Positions 1 through 9,796 of a stretch of 64,000 bases of DNA are shown piece after piece. The stretch's first letter is position 1. Each line of letters starts with the position of its first letter. The stretch is from Shewanella waksmanii ATCC BAA-643 (GTDB taxonomy: Bacteria > Pseudomonadota > Gammaproteobacteria > Enterobacterales > Shewanellaceae): the NCBI RefSeq assembly GCF_000518805.1, contig NZ_JAEH01000002.1, forward strand, positions 186,001-250,000. Reading direction: 5' to 3'. Below the pieces are notes generated by a model. That model saw only the letters and a list, made by a program, of their open reading frames with translations, was not told the DNA's origin and did not search any database. The position numbers and the translations under genes were made by a program.

Positions 1-193
1 AGCTAATCAAGGTTATACCTGGCGACAGGTTAATGGCAGCCAAGGCTATATGTCTGTGCACCCAAAGGAACAGCATATCGGTTTAGGTAAAGCGCAGCTG
101 GCTAAGGTCAGTATCATATGGCCAAATGGCAAGCGTCAGCACTTTGATAATGTGGATGCCAATCAAAGTTACACGATTTCTTACCCTAAATAG
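1..193 (+). CDS. C-terminal end of an ASPIC/UnbV-domain (CRTAC1-type) protein, partial
   Basis: Only the last 63 codons are in the window, read from base 2 to the TAG at 191-193. The peptide contains HIGLGKAQLAKVSIIWPNG followed by a NVxANQSY-type ending. This matches the ASPIC/UnbV domain that closes FG-GAP/VCBS repeat proteins of the CRTAC1 family, usually exported beta-propeller proteins of unknown function. The DUF255 gene starts 14 bases after the stop on the same strand, so the two may be cotranscribed. The repeats and any signal peptide lie outside the window, so the family call rests on this short domain. Confidence 0.7.
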   Translation, partial: ANQGYTWRQVNGSQGYMSVHPKEQHIGLGKAQLAKVSIIWPNGKRQHFDNVDANQSYTISYPK

Positions 194-207
194 CCAGTGA
201 TTTAACG

Positions 208-2403
208 ATGAAACGACTTTTACATTGGGCAAAAGTGGCGTGTTTTATTACGCCACTTTGGGTTTCATTCATAGCAAGTGCCACATCAGCCGAACAACCA
301 GCAAAACTCGAAGTTTATAATGAGCTCAAATCTTGGTTGGTTGAGCAACATGTGATTGACTCTGTTAGCGTTGTCCCGCCGTATTTGAACAACCTCATTT
401 ATGCAAACTCACCCTATCTCATTAGTCATGCATTACAGCCGATCGATTGGCAAGAATGGCGTCCAGCGTTTGAAACCGGAAGTAATGATAGTAAGCTGCT
501 GTTTGTTTCTATTGGCTACTCAACTTGTCACTGGTGCCATGTCATGGCACAAGAGAGTTTCAGAAGTATAGAAGTCGCTGCAGTACTCAATGAAAGTTAT
601 GTTAGCGTGAAGGTCGATAGAGAGCAGTGGCCTTTAGTGGATACCCGTTTTAAGTCTGCATTAGAAGCAATGAAAGGTGAGGCTGGCTGGCCTATTAATG
701 CCATTTTAACGCCGAATGGAAAGCTAATTTGGATCGACTCCTATCTGGACAAACAATCTTTTACCAAAGTGCTGATTGGTTTAGCCAAGCGCTGGCAAAC
801 AAAGCCATCCGCAGTACAGGGGCTTGCCAAGCGGGTTGAACAAAAACTTCTGCTTGATAAGCCACCAGTTTCTAGTAGCAAGAGTGTGCAATTGTCATCG
901 AGCCAATGGCGTGAGGTATTACCCAGTATTCACTCTGACATTGCTTCTGGGTTGGCTAAAGATCAACAAGCTGGTGGACCACGATTTTTCAGGGCTTATT
1001 GGCTGTTGGGCCTACTTGAACAGTACTTACGGCAACGAGACCTTGCAATTTTGCATCAAGTTCAAAACCATGTAGATGCGGTTATCGTCAGTCCAACTTA
1101 TGACGCCATTGAAGGCGGTTTTCATCGCTACGCGGTTGATGGTGATTGGCAAGTGCCTCACTTTGAGAAAATGCTCTACACCCAAGCGAATATGTTGCGA
1201 GTATTAGCCAAGCTTTACGCTATCACAAAGCAAGCACGGTATAAGATAGCGATTTTGCAAACGGTTGAGTGGACGGAGCGTTGGTTAAACCAACAAGCTG
1301 GCATGGGCTCTGCTGTATCGGCATTATCTGAAGGGCTAGAAGGCAAGTATTACCAACTCGCAGCCACTGAACGCAGCAGAATCAACTATTCTGCTGATTG
1401 GCCACAAAGTGTCACTGTAAAAGCCTTACGACAAGCAAGAGCACAAAGAGTAAAGCCAGCTGTTGATGAGAAGGTTATTCTAAGTTGGAATAGTGCATAT
1501 GTGGTCGCTCTGCTTGAGGCATATCAAGCTACCCAGTTGCAATCATTGTTAGATAAGGCCTTCGTTGTCTCAGATAAACTATGGCGCCATTTTGTCGATG
1601 AGGATCAAATCTATCGAAGCTCGTTTGCAGGTAGGGCTGCGATAAAAGCGGAGGCTGAGGATCTCGCCTGGTTCGCTCAGTCACAATTGATGTTGAGTTT
1701 CTACTCTCCTTTTATGATAGAAGAGCAAGACACAAGCTCTGCTAAGACAAAAAAAGATAGTCCCTATTATCGAGGGCAATTTTTGCTTGATAGACTGGTA
1801 GCAAGTATCGAAACCCCCGCTGAATTAGATAGAGTTATTAATCTCAATCGTGATGGCGAGATACCTTCCGCACGCTCGGTAGCGTTTTCAGCCTTAACTT
1901 TAGGCTATAATCTCAGTCAACAACGTCAGTATAAGCAGTATGCCAAAGCCGTGAGCGCATTAAGCTTAAATTGGCAGAGACAACTGGTTAATGAATATGC
2001 ATTTGTGGTTCAGCAAGCCAATGTTTTTGATGCCGTGCGTATTGGCCAAGCCAGTTTTGCGCGGGGGAACGGTAGGGTCATTGCTAGTGAAAAATCTAAT
2101 TCTGTAGAGCTAAATTTTGAAATGGCTGCAGGTTGGCATATTAATGCTCATCAGATTGATAATCGCAGGCTGATCGCTACAGAGGTCAGTATTGAATCTG
2201 CAGATGAAATATTGACCTATCCGAATTCTATAGAAAAAAAGCTTGGCTTTGATAATCAAGTTTTACAGCTCTATGAAGGCAATTTCACTATAGTCGCGAT
2301 GATACCAGAAGGTCAGAACTTTACCGGTGAAGTGAACCTAACTTTGCAAGCATGTTCCGATAAATTGTGTTTATTACCTGAAAATATTAAGATTTATCTA
2401 TAA
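208..2403 (+). CDS. Exported DUF255 (YyaL/SSP411-like) thioredoxin-fold protein with DsbD-like C-terminal domain
   Basis: The 731-residue protein has an N-terminal signal peptide (about residues 1-28). The DUF255 signature follows: an N-L-I-x-A-N-S-P-Y-L segment near 62-71, then a thioredoxin-like fold with a CHWC redox pair near residue 110. An alpha/alpha toroid-like middle follows, with the motif GGFHRYAVDGDWQVPHFEKM near 303-322. The last 100 residues, with a paired C-x4-C (ACSDKLC) near the end, resemble the DsbD N-terminal/DsbC-corrector fold. Family members are often annotated as thioredoxin-domain proteins, and their function is poorly known. A signal peptide plus a DsbD-like tail suggests a periplasmic redox role, which is inference. 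ATG 208 is the only sensible start. Confidence 0.8.
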   Translation: MKRLLHWAKVACFITPLWVSFIASATSAEQPAKLEVYNELKSWLVEQHVIDSVSVVPPYLNNLIYANSPYLISHALQPIDWQEWRPAFETGSNDSKLLFVSIGYSTCHWCHVMAQESFRSIEVAAVLNESYVSVKVDREQWPLVDTRFKSALEAMKGEAGWPINAILTPNGKLIWIDSYLDKQSFTKVLIGLAKRWQTKPSAVQGLAKRVEQKLLLDKPPVSSSKSVQLSSSQWREVLPSIHSDIASGLAKDQQAGGPRFFRAYWLLGLLEQYLRQRDLAILHQVQNHVDAVIVSPTYDAIEGGFHRYAVDGDWQVPHFEKMLYTQANMLRVLAKLYAITKQARYKIAILQTVEWTERWLNQQAGMGSAVSALSEGLEGKYYQLAATERSRINYSADWPQSVTVKALRQARAQRVKPAVDEKVILSWNSAYVVALLEAYQATQLQSLLDKAFVVSDKLWRHFVDEDQIYRSSFAGRAAIKAEAEDLAWFAQSQLMLSFYSPFMIEEQDTSSAKTKKDSPYYRGQFLLDRLVASIETPAELDRVINLNRDGEIPSARSVAFSALTLGYNLSQQRQYKQYAKAVSALSLNWQRQLVNEYAFVVQQANVFDAVRIGQASFARGNGRVIASEKSNSVELNFEMAAGWHINAHQIDNRRLIATEVSIESADEILTYPNSIEKKLGFDNQVLQLYEGNFTIVAMIPEGQNFTGEVNLTLQACSDKLCLLPENIKIYL

Positions 2404-2523
2404 CGATAGACGAGTGAAGCGTTTATTCGCCTTTGATCAAGTAGAGATTAGACAAAAACCAATTTGTTATCATTTTTTGTTATATATTCCTTAATGATTA
2501 TAACTTTTAAATGTTTGTGTTGA

Positions 2524-2532
2524 TGGTATGAT
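2524..2532 (+). promoter_or_regulatory. Candidate extended -10 promoter for the cys operon
   Basis: TGGTATGAT combines an extended TG with a -10 hexamer matching TATAAT at five of six positions, 64 bases before the cysD ATG. No good -35 is visible 17 bases upstream, which is tolerated by extended -10 promoters and is common at activator-dependent (CysB-type) promoters. No CysB site could be assigned by eye. Confidence 0.35.
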
Positions 2533-2596
2533 GTAACGCAAATTTGAGGACTACCTCGAGTCATTGTCTTCGTTTAGTTTGGATACGGAACTCACT

Positions 2597-3502
2597 ATGT
2601 CAGTAAATCTTACCCATTTAAAACAGTTAGAAGCTGAATCTATACAGATCATGCGTGAAGTCGCAGCCGAGTTTGATAACCCGGTTATGCTCTACTCAGT
2701 CGGAAAAGACTCTTCAGTGCTGTTGCACTTAGCTAGAAAAGCATTTTATCCAGGTAAAATCCCTTTTCCATTGATGCATGTCGATACTAACTGGAAATTC
2801 AAAGAGATGATTGCTTTTCGCGATCAGATGGCTGAAAAGTACGGGTTTGATCTTATTGTGCATAAGAATCCCCGTGGTTTAGAAATGGGCGTTGGCCCAT
2901 TTACTCACGGTAGTGCCAAGCATACCGACATAATGAAAACCGAAGGGCTAAAACAAGCGTTAGACAAGTATGGTTTTGATGCCGCATTTGGCGGTGCAAG
3001 GCGTGATGAAGAAAAATCGCGTGCAAAAGAGCGAGTGTACTCGTTCAGAGACAGTAAGCATCGTTGGGATCCTAAAAACCAACGCCCAGAGCTTTGGAAT
3101 ATCTACAATGGTAAGGTCGATAAAGGCGAGAGTATTCGTGTATTTCCTTTGTCTAACTGGACGGAGCTAGATATTTGGCAGTACATCTATTTAGAAAACA
3201 TCGAGATCCCATCGCTTTATCTAGCTAAACCGCGCCCAGTTGTTGAGCGCGATGGTACTTTGATTATGGTAGACGATGAACGTATGCCGATTGAAGCGGA
3301 TGATGTTGTTGAGCAAAAAATGGTTAGGTTCCGTACTTTAGGTTGTTACCCATTGACCGGCGCAGTTGAATCTGAGGCGACTACACTGCCAGAGATTATT
3401 CAGGAAATGCTGCTGTGTACAACATCAGAGCGTCAAGGACGTGTCATTGATAATGACTCAGCGGGTTCGATGGAGAAAAAGAAAATTGAAGGCTATTTCT
3501 AG
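2597..3502 (+). CDS. cysD: Sulfate adenylyltransferase subunit 2 (CysD)
   Basis: This is the catalytic subunit of ATP sulfurylase, which makes adenylylsulfate from sulfate and ATP with CysN as GTPase partner. The 301-residue product is near-colinear with E. coli CysD (302 residues). It has the PP-loop pyrophosphatase motif [17 protein letters not shown] and the conserved ending MEKKKxEGYF. The frame is open upstream to a TTG at 2564. The ATG at 2597 fits the family length and gives the expected beginning [20 protein letters not shown]. It heads the operon cysD-cysN-permease-cysC. Confidence 0.95.
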   Translation: MSVNLTHLKQLEAESIQIMREVAAEFDNPVMLYSVGKDSSVLLHLARKAFYPGKIPFPLMHVDTNWKFKEMIAFRDQMAEKYGFDLIVHKNPRGLEMGVGPFTHGSAKHTDIMKTEGLKQALDKYGFDAAFGGARRDEEKSRAKERVYSFRDSKHRWDPKNQRPELWNIYNGKVDKGESIRVFPLSNWTELDIWQYIYLENIEIPSLYLAKPRPVVERDGTLIMVDDERMPIEADDVVEQKMVRFRTLGCYPLTGAVESEATTLPEIIQEMLLCTTSERQGRVIDNDSAGSMEKKKIEGYF

Positions 3503-3596
3503 CGCCTGAGGTGTTTCTCAAAACCAAATCATTTCATTCTAAATATAGTACAAGCTTGCTGGCACTAATTGAGTGCAGCGAGTTAGAGGGATAAAC

Positions 3597-5006
3597 ATGA
3601 GCGCGAGTGCCAATTTAATAGCATCTGACATTGAAGCTTATTTAAAAGTACATGAAAATAAGGATATGCTGCGGGTTCTTACTTGTGGCAGTGTCGATGA
3701 TGGTAAGTCTACCTTGATCGGCCGCTTGTTATATGACAGCAAAATGATTTTTGAAGATCAGATGGCTGCGATAGAGAAAGATTCAAAACGATTTAATACC
3801 ACGGATGAGGCTTTTGATTTAGCTTTGTTGGTTGATGGTCTGCAGTCTGAGCGAGAGCAGGGAATCACCATTGATGTTGCTTATCGTTATTTTGCAACTG
3901 AACAGCGCAAATTTATCATCGCTGATACCCCTGGTCACGAGCAATATACTCGCAATATGGCCACCGGTGCTTCAACTTCAGATTTGGCTATTATCCTGAT
4001 TGACGCTCGCCATGGTGTACAGGTTCAGACTCGACGTCATAGTTTCATCTGCTCGCAACTTGGTATTAAACATGTTGTGATAGCGATCAATAAGATGGAT
4101 GCGGTTGAATACGATCAATCTGTTTATCAAAAAATCAAGCAAGATTACCGTGAGTTTGCCGAGTCATTGGCATTTGAAGACGTGCGTTTTGTGCCTATTT
4201 CAGCGCTAAAAGGCGACAACGTCGTTAATGAAAGCGAAAACATGAAATGGTATCCAGGCAGCACTTTGCTTAAATTGCTCAATACTGTTTCAGTTGCTCA
4301 AGATACTAGCGCGTCTTTCCGTTTCCAAGTGCAGTACGTTAATCGTCCGAATCTTGATTTCCGTGGCTTCTGTGGAACCATTACCTCCGGAGATATTAGG
4401 GTCGGTGACACCGTCGTTTCTTTGCCTTCTGGTAAAGAAAGTAAGATCAAGTCAATTGTCACTTTTGACGGTGAGCTTGAAAAAGCCTCTGTCGGCATGG
4501 CTGTAACATTGACATTAGCAGACGAGATTGATGTCAGCCGCGGTGATATGTTGGTGAGACCACATGATCAACCCGCGTCGTCGAGCCACCTAGAAGCTGA
4601 TGTGGTATGGATGGCCGAGGAGCCGCTGCAGTTAGACCGAGAGTACGCAATTAAAGTTGGTAGTAAGGCCGTATATGGTTATGCTGATGCCATCAATCAC
4701 AAAGTTGATGTTAATACGCTTGAAAAGCATGATGCGCAACAATTAGCACTGAATGAAATGGGCAACTGCCACTTTACGGTAACGGCACCTATTCAATTTG
4801 ACGCTTATGGTGAGAACCGTGCCACCGGCGCATTTATCATTATCGATCGCCTAACTAATGTGACAGTCGGTGCCGGTATGATACGCGGTGCCATTGATGG
4901 TACGACTAAACCTCAGCATGAGTATTCAGAGTTTGAACTTGAAATGAACGCTCTTGTGCGTAAGCACTTCCCACATTGGGGAGCTAAAGATATTTCTAGA
5001 ACATAA
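3597..5006 (+). CDS. cysN: Sulfate adenylyltransferase subunit 1, GTPase (CysN)
   Basis: This EF-Tu-like GTPase couples GTP hydrolysis to sulfate activation by CysD. Visible motifs are the P-loop GSVDDGKST (about residues 31-39), the switch region [20 protein letters not shown] and NKMD. EF-Tu-like beta-barrels follow. It has no CysC-type kinase domain, since cysC is a separate gene here. The open frame reaches a GTG at 3573. The ATG at 3597 has AGAGGG six bases upstream and gives 469 residues, close to E. coli CysN (475), so it is preferred. Confidence 0.95.
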   Translation: MSASANLIASDIEAYLKVHENKDMLRVLTCGSVDDGKSTLIGRLLYDSKMIFEDQMAAIEKDSKRFNTTDEAFDLALLVDGLQSEREQGITIDVAYRYFATEQRKFIIADTPGHEQYTRNMATGASTSDLAIILIDARHGVQVQTRRHSFICSQLGIKHVVIAINKMDAVEYDQSVYQKIKQDYREFAESLAFEDVRFVPISALKGDNVVNESENMKWYPGSTLLKLLNTVSVAQDTSASFRFQVQYVNRPNLDFRGFCGTITSGDIRVGDTVVSLPSGKESKIKSIVTFDGELEKASVGMAVTLTLADEIDVSRGDMLVRPHDQPASSSHLEADVVWMAEEPLQLDREYAIKVGSKAVYGYADAINHKVDVNTLEKHDAQQLALNEMGNCHFTVTAPIQFDAYGENRATGAFIIIDRLTNVTVGAGMIRGAIDGTTKPQHEYSEFELEMNALVRKHFPHWGAKDISRT

Positions 5007-5034
5007 CGATTGCTGAGTCTAGAAAGTCACTATG

Positions 5035-5052
5035 TAGTGTTATTAAACACTA
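5035..5052 (+). other. Perfect 7-bp hairpin after cysN
   Basis: TAGTGTT / AACACTA with an ATTA loop lies 28 bases after the cysN stop and just before the terminator-like structure at 5061. No T-tract follows, so it may act as an mRNA 3'-end stabiliser or be chance. Confidence 0.35.
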
Positions 5053-5060
5053 TGAAAAAC

Positions 5061-5110
5061 AAAGTCGCTTATAGTAATCTGAGGATCTATTGTAAGCGGC
5101 TTTTATTTTG
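5061..5110 (+). terminator. Terminator-like stem-loop between cysN and the permease gene
   Basis: AAAGTCGCTTA (5061-5071) pairs with TAAGCGGCTTT (5093-5103) over 11 bp with one G-T pair. The loop is 21 bases and TTTTATTTTG follows. The long loop makes it a moderate terminator. It may attenuate readthrough from cysDN into the permease and cysC rather than end the operon. Confidence 0.5.
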
Positions 5111-5160
5111 TTACTTTAGTAACTTGTAAGTCATGAACTTTTGTTCTGTTGGTTGGTGCG

Positions 5161-6888
5161 ATGTCTATTGAGACTATCTCTACTGTTGCGATATTTATAT
5201 TAACGATTATAGGGTTAATACGCTTTCAGCGAAAACCCGCAGCGGTGCTCGGCTGTGCTTTGTTGGCATTATCGGTATTGGGCTTGGTGACACAGCAACA
5301 ACTGTTGAGTAGTATGGTCAATCCTGGTTTAGTTACCTTGATCCTACTTATATTGTGCTCCTTTGCGCTGGAAAAAACCCGCTTGTTACGAGTGATTGCT
5401 GCAAAGGTTATTGTTAAATCCTACCATTCTACGTGGCTGCGTTTATTTGGTATTACGGCAATATGCTCAGCTTTTCTTAACAATACGGCTGTCGTGGCCA
5501 CGCTAATATCTCCAATACGCAATAATCCGCACCACGGTGCTAGCAAACTACTGTTACCGCTCTCTTATGCAGCCATATTAGGTGGTACGTTAACCCTTAT
5601 CGGTACCTCGACTAATCTGATCGTAAACAGTCTCTTTATTGATGCCACAGGTGATGGACTTGCCTTTTTCTCATTTACGATATTGGGCTGTTTTTTAGTG
5701 GTTGGTTGCGGGTTAACTTTAGCCCTGACTAGTCGTTGGTTACCCAACGTTACAACCAATGAGCTGGATTACAAAGGGTATTTTATTGACGCTAAAGTTA
5801 AAGCAGGTTCGGAGCTGATTGGCAGATCCGTTGAATCAAACGGCTTGCGTCATCTTGAGTCATTGTTCTTAGTCGAAGTGGTAAGAGAAGGTCGCTTAAT
5901 TACGCCAGTAAGCCCAAGCGAGATTTTACAAGAAGCTGATCGACTGGTATTTAGTGGCGACATTACCAAGGTTATGCAGATTTCGCAGTTCTCAGGGTTA
6001 GAGTTGTTTGCCGACAAAAATGGACTGCTCGGCACTAACCTCAATGAAGTCGTCGTTAAAGAAGAGAGTGTGTTGGTGGGTCGAACCCTGAAAACCTCGG
6101 GGTTTCGAGCGCTGTTTGATGCAGCTGTTGTTGCTATTAGCCGAGATGGCGCGCAAGTTTCAGGTAAGTTGGGTGAAGTGGTGATCAAAGCGGGTGACTT
6201 TTTAGTGCTGGCTGTAGGTGATGACTTTAGTACTCGGCGCAACTTAACTAAGAATTTTATCTTACTCAGCGGTGTCGCGCCAGAAACCCGCATTAGCGGC
6301 CCAAAAGCGTGGTTGGCGACAGCCGGCTTCATTGGCGTTATCGCCTTAAGTGCACTTGGGCTCATTGATATGTTACTTGGGCTTTTGGCTTTGTTTGGTG
6401 CGCTAATTTTTAGTGGCAGCTTAAATACCAATGAAGTGATTCGACGTTTCCCTGTCGATATCTGGGTGGTAGTCACCTCTGCGATATTAATGTCGCAGGC
6501 GTTGGTTAATGCTGGGGTAGATGCGGCGATAGCCCAGTGGGTATCCGGCTTTACTAGCTTAGGGCACGTTTATACGGCACTTGTTTTGGTATATTTATTG
6601 ACTTGGATTTTGACTGAGTTGGTGACTAACAATGCAGCGGCGGCGTTGATGTTTCCTATAGCATACAGTATTGCACTCGGTTTTGGGGTTGATGTGATGC
6701 CGTTTGTTATGACCGTCGCTTTTGCGGCAAGTGGTAGTTTTATTAGCCCTTACGGGTATCAAACTAATTTGATGGTGTTTAACGCCGGTCAATATCGATT
6801 GATTGATTTTATTAAAGTTGGTGCTCCAGTGAGCTTGGTTTATGCGCTCATAGTGATTATTGGCGTACCGATTCTATTTCCATTTTAA
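5161..6888 (+). CDS. SLC13-family permease with two central TrkA-C (RCK_C) domains, probable sulfate importer
   Basis: The 575-residue membrane protein has hydrophobic helices at about 1-195 and 385-575. Between them lie two regulatory TrkA-C-like domains (about 205-290 and 295-375), each ending in the typical LxxGDxLxxxG-type pattern. NTAVVATL and TNNAAAALMFPIAYSIAL are the conserved hairpin motifs of the divalent anion:sodium symporter superfamily. Its position between cysN and cysC, with no ABC sulfate transporter seen here, argues for sulfate uptake; that is inference from context. The TTG at 5149 could add four residues. ATG 5161 was chosen although its ribosome binding site is weak. Confidence 0.85.
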   Translation: MSIETISTVAIFILTIIGLIRFQRKPAAVLGCALLALSVLGLVTQQQLLSSMVNPGLVTLILLILCSFALEKTRLLRVIAAKVIVKSYHSTWLRLFGITAICSAFLNNTAVVATLISPIRNNPHHGASKLLLPLSYAAILGGTLTLIGTSTNLIVNSLFIDATGDGLAFFSFTILGCFLVVGCGLTLALTSRWLPNVTTNELDYKGYFIDAKVKAGSELIGRSVESNGLRHLESLFLVEVVREGRLITPVSPSEILQEADRLVFSGDITKVMQISQFSGLELFADKNGLLGTNLNEVVVKEESVLVGRTLKTSGFRALFDAAVVAISRDGAQVSGKLGEVVIKAGDFLVLAVGDDFSTRRNLTKNFILLSGVAPETRISGPKAWLATAGFIGVIALSALGLIDMLLGLLALFGALIFSGSLNTNEVIRRFPVDIWVVVTSAILMSQALVNAGVDAAIAQWVSGFTSLGHVYTALVLVYLLTWILTELVTNNAAAALMFPIAYSIALGFGVDVMPFVMTVAFAASGSFISPYGYQTNLMVFNAGQYRLIDFIKVGAPVSLVYALIVIIGVPILFPF

Positions 6889-6906
6889 AGCATTATAAGG
6901 ATTGTT

Positions 6907-7545
6907 ATGGCTGATACGCCTTACAAAGAGGTTGCTGATGTAATGAGCAAATCATCAGATGTGATGTGGCACAAAGCAGATGTCTCATCGACTGATAGAC
7001 AAGAGCTGAATAAACAAAAGCCCGTAGTTCTTTGGTACACAGGGTTAAGTGGATCGGGCAAATCGACCGTTGCGAATGCCGTTGACCGCAAGTTGTTTGA
7101 GCGCGGCTGCCATACCTATGTGCTCGATGGTGACAACGTTCGCCATGGTCTTAATGGTGACTTGGGGTTTAGTGATAAAGATAGAGTTGAGAACATCAGA
7201 CGGATTGGCGAAGTCGCTAAACTATTTGTCGATGCAGGTCTGATTGTCTCTACTGCCTTTATCTCACCATTTAGAGCTGATAGAGAAATGGTGAGAGAGC
7301 TACTTGAGGTCAGTCAGTTTATTGAAATTTTTATTGATACCCCTATTGAAGTGTGCGAAAGCCGAGATCCGAAAGGCTTGTATAAGAAAGCACGTGCAGG
7401 TGAAATAAAGCATTTTACTGGTATAGATTCGGCCTATGAAGCTCCGCAAAATGCGGATATTCATGTTAGAACCGATGATCAGTCAATCGAAGCATGTGCA
7501 GATCAAGTGGTGGATTTGCTGTTGTCTAAACACTATATCGCATAG
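6907..7545 (+). CDS. cysC: Adenylylsulfate kinase (CysC)
   Basis: It phosphorylates APS to PAPS, the last sulfate-activation step. The 212-residue protein has the P-loop [26 protein letters not shown], the [13 protein letters not shown] segment and the [20 protein letters not shown] lid segment of APS kinases. ATG 6907 has TAAGG six bases upstream. This start gives an N-terminal extension of about 15 residues compared with E. coli CysC, and an internal ATG at 6943 is possible. It follows the permease by 18 bases, so it is the last sulfate gene of the operon. Confidence 0.95.
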   Translation: MADTPYKEVADVMSKSSDVMWHKADVSSTDRQELNKQKPVVLWYTGLSGSGKSTVANAVDRKLFERGCHTYVLDGDNVRHGLNGDLGFSDKDRVENIRRIGEVAKLFVDAGLIVSTAFISPFRADREMVRELLEVSQFIEIFIDTPIEVCESRDPKGLYKKARAGEIKHFTGIDSAYEAPQNADIHVRTDDQSIEACADQVVDLLLSKHYIA

Positions 7546-7594
7546 TCAAACTAAAATTGAGCCGGCATGATTCGCGTACAAAAAAGGAAGTAGC

Positions 7595-8557
7595 ATGATT
7601 TTTGATGTATTTAATGGCGACGCTGATGGCATTTTATCGCTGTTACAGCTAAGGAAAGCTAACCCACAAGACTCTAAGTTGATAACTGGGGTCAAGCGGG
7701 ATATCTCGTTGTTAAAAAAAGTATCACTTGATCAAGCAAGCCATGTCAATGTGCTTGATATTTCTATGGAAAAGAATGCTTTAGCATTAACAGAGTTACT
7801 TGAGAAAGAGATCCCTGTGTTTTATGCAGACCACCATCGAAGTGGAGACATCCCGGCATCCTCATTGTTGCAGGCCCATATTGACCCACATCCTAATACT
7901 TGCACGGCGCTGATTATAGATAACATTTTGTCGGGAGAATATCATTTATGGGCGATAGCGGCCGCTTTTGGCGACAATTTAAATGCCCGTGCTTTTCAAC
8001 TAGCGAAAGAGCGCGGATTATCTGAGGTACAGGCTCAGTTATTGCAAGAGTTAGGTGTATTGATTAACTACAATGGCTATGGTGCATCGGTTGCAGATTT
8101 ACATTATGATCCAGCAGAATTATTTTGCCTGTTGATGGCTTATGACTCACCGTTCGATGTGATTGATGATGACAGTTCACCGTTTAATGTACTTAAAAGT
8201 GCCTACAGTGATGACATCACGAGAGCAAGATCTGAGAAACCACAGCATAACTCTGATATTCTTATGGTTACCGAGTTACCAAATAGTGCTTGGGCAAGAA
8301 GGGTAAGTGGTGTGTTTGGCAATATGCTTGCCAATGAGTCACCCAATAAAGCTCACGCTGTACTTACCAAAAATTTAGACGGTGACACTTATACGGTTTC
8401 GTTGCGAGCGCCGTTAAACAACAAGCAAGGTGCGGGTGATATTTGTGCTTCTTTCGCTACTGGCGGGGGGCGAGCAGCAGCTGCAGGTATTAATGCACTA
8501 CCTGCCAATGAATTAACTAAGTTCATAGAGGCCGTGGAGGAGGCTTATACCTCCTGA
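7595..8557 (+). CDS. DHH-family phosphoesterase
   Basis: The 320-residue protein starts with the FNGDADGI motif and carries ADHHRSG near residue 86, the two metal-binding motifs of DHH phosphoesterases (nanoRNase, RecJ and PPX1 relatives). The C-terminal DHHA1-like segment reads ATGGGRAAAAGI, where most relatives have GGGHxxAAG; the Arg replaces the usual His. Substrate cannot be told from sequence. It lies 49 bases after cysC. A link to 3'-phosphoadenosine phosphate recycling is tempting from that position but unproven. GGAAG precedes ATG 7595. Confidence 0.8.
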   Translation: MIFDVFNGDADGILSLLQLRKANPQDSKLITGVKRDISLLKKVSLDQASHVNVLDISMEKNALALTELLEKEIPVFYADHHRSGDIPASSLLQAHIDPHPNTCTALIIDNILSGEYHLWAIAAAFGDNLNARAFQLAKERGLSEVQAQLLQELGVLINYNGYGASVADLHYDPAELFCLLMAYDSPFDVIDDDSSPFNVLKSAYSDDITRARSEKPQHNSDILMVTELPNSAWARRVSGVFGNMLANESPNKAHAVLTKNLDGDTYTVSLRAPLNNKQGAGDICASFATGGGRAAAAGINALPANELTKFIEAVEEAYTS

Positions 8558-8580
8558 TTAGAGAGGATAGTGTTTATTTC

Positions 8581-8820
8581 ATGCTTAAAAATGAACTTCG
8601 GCAATTAGCCCTAGAGTTAGTTGAGTATCATAAATTTTTGCTCTTAAGCAATTGCTCTACATGCGAACATGAACGCCGTCGTTGGAGTATCTATTGGGAC
8701 ATAAGGTTAGGTGAAAAGTTTTTTGAAAATAGTTCGTTTCTCATCAATTTGAAAAGTGACCGTGAGAGCCTGATTTTTTATGAATACTGTGGGCTTAAGG
8801 ACAGGATCTACATTGAATAG
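8581..8820 (+). CDS. Small hypothetical protein (79 aa)
   Basis: An acidic/aromatic protein with one C-S-T-C pair followed by a basic EHERRRW stretch. I do not recognise the family. It is probably real. It sits in frame-tight context 23 bases after the DHH gene, GAGAGGA lies upstream, and its last eight bases overlap the TTG start of the next glycosyltransferase, implying translational coupling. Confidence 0.5.
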   Translation: MLKNELRQLALELVEYHKFLLLSNCSTCEHERRRWSIYWDIRLGEKFFENSSFLINLKSDRESLIFYEYCGLKDRIYIE

Positions 8821-9793
8821 TCACCCAAAAATCTCAGTACTGCTTGAAGCTTATAATAGTGGCGATTATTTATCATCTCAAGTAGCAAGTATATTAGCGC
8901 AGCGCAATATTGAGCCGCATATTTTAATTCGAGACGACGGTTCTACTGACGGTCGTATTGAAGCTTTACAGCAAAGGTACGCAGAGAGCGAGCAACTGAG
9001 CTACATAAAAAACTCTACATCAGCTAGAGGTCATCTTGCCAATTTTAGCGCTTTGTGCCTGGAGGCGTCAGACTTAGAATCAGAGTACTTTGCCTTTAGC
9101 GATCAAGATGATGTTTGGCATAGTAATAAACTATCTCTTTGCTACGAAAAACTTGTTGGTTTGGAAGCAAAGTATTCGAGTAAAATGCCAATTTTGGTTC
9201 ATTGTGACCTTCGAGTTGTAGACAAAAAGCTCAATGAGATAGCGCCGTCTTTTATCCAATATCAAGGTATCCCTGATCCAGCAATGCATTCTGCAGAGGC
9301 TTTTTTACACCAGAATGTTGCGACAGGATGTACTTTTGTGTTCAATCGAGCACTTTTGGAGCTAGCAGCTCCTATTCCTGATGTGGCTGTCATTCATGAC
9401 TGGTGGTTTGCACTGGTTGCGAAGTTTTATGGTGTTATTGATTTTATCGAAGAGCCAATGATTGACTATAGACAACATGGCGGAAATTCAATTGGAGCTA
9501 TTTCAGTTAAGCAACAGAGAAGCTTTCTAAAAAGTCATATATACAGGGCACTGATGAAATTCCCTAATCATATTTGCAATTCAGTGAATCAGGCTTCCGC
9601 ATTACTCAGTTTATCTAGAGAAGGATCATTAAAACATCAGAGTAAGCTAAGGCAGTTTGTAAGTGTAATTAATAGTAATTTCATATTAAGGGCTAAATAT
9701 GGTTTTTTCAAGCTGGGAGTTTCCAAACCGTTTGAGGAAAAAGTTTATTTTAGTCTGGTAATGATAGTGTGCCCTTTTATCAACAAGAAATAG
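8813..9793 (+). CDS. GT2-family glycosyltransferase (rhamnosyltransferase-like)
   Basis: The GT-A signature starts almost at the N-terminus: ISVLLEAYNSGDYLSSQ, then RDDGSTD and the metal-binding SDQDDVW. HDWWF in the middle is typical of rhamnosyl/galactosyl GT2 enzymes of O-antigen clusters. The frame is open to an ATG at 8780, but TTG 8813 has AAGGACAGG seven bases upstream and yields a standard N-terminus. The overlap with the preceding gene supports the TTG. It begins the run of sugar-transfer genes; donor and acceptor are unknown. Confidence 0.85.
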   Translation: MNSHPKISVLLEAYNSGDYLSSQVASILAQRNIEPHILIRDDGSTDGRIEALQQRYAESEQLSYIKNSTSARGHLANFSALCLEASDLESEYFAFSDQDDVWHSNKLSLCYEKLVGLEAKYSSKMPILVHCDLRVVDKKLNEIAPSFIQYQGIPDPAMHSAEAFLHQNVATGCTFVFNRALLELAAPIPDVAVIHDWWFALVAKFYGVIDFIEEPMIDYRQHGGNSIGAISVKQQRSFLKSHIYRALMKFPNHICNSVNQASALLSLSREGSLKHQSKLRQFVSVINSNFILRAKYGFFKLGVSKPFEEKVYFSLVMIVCPFINKK

Positions 9794-9796
9794 CTG

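Noticed and set aside
5850..6476. 208-codon minus-strand frame inside the SLC13 permease gene
   Set aside because: It is an antisense shadow of a well-supported gene, with a serine- and threonine-rich translation and no motif.
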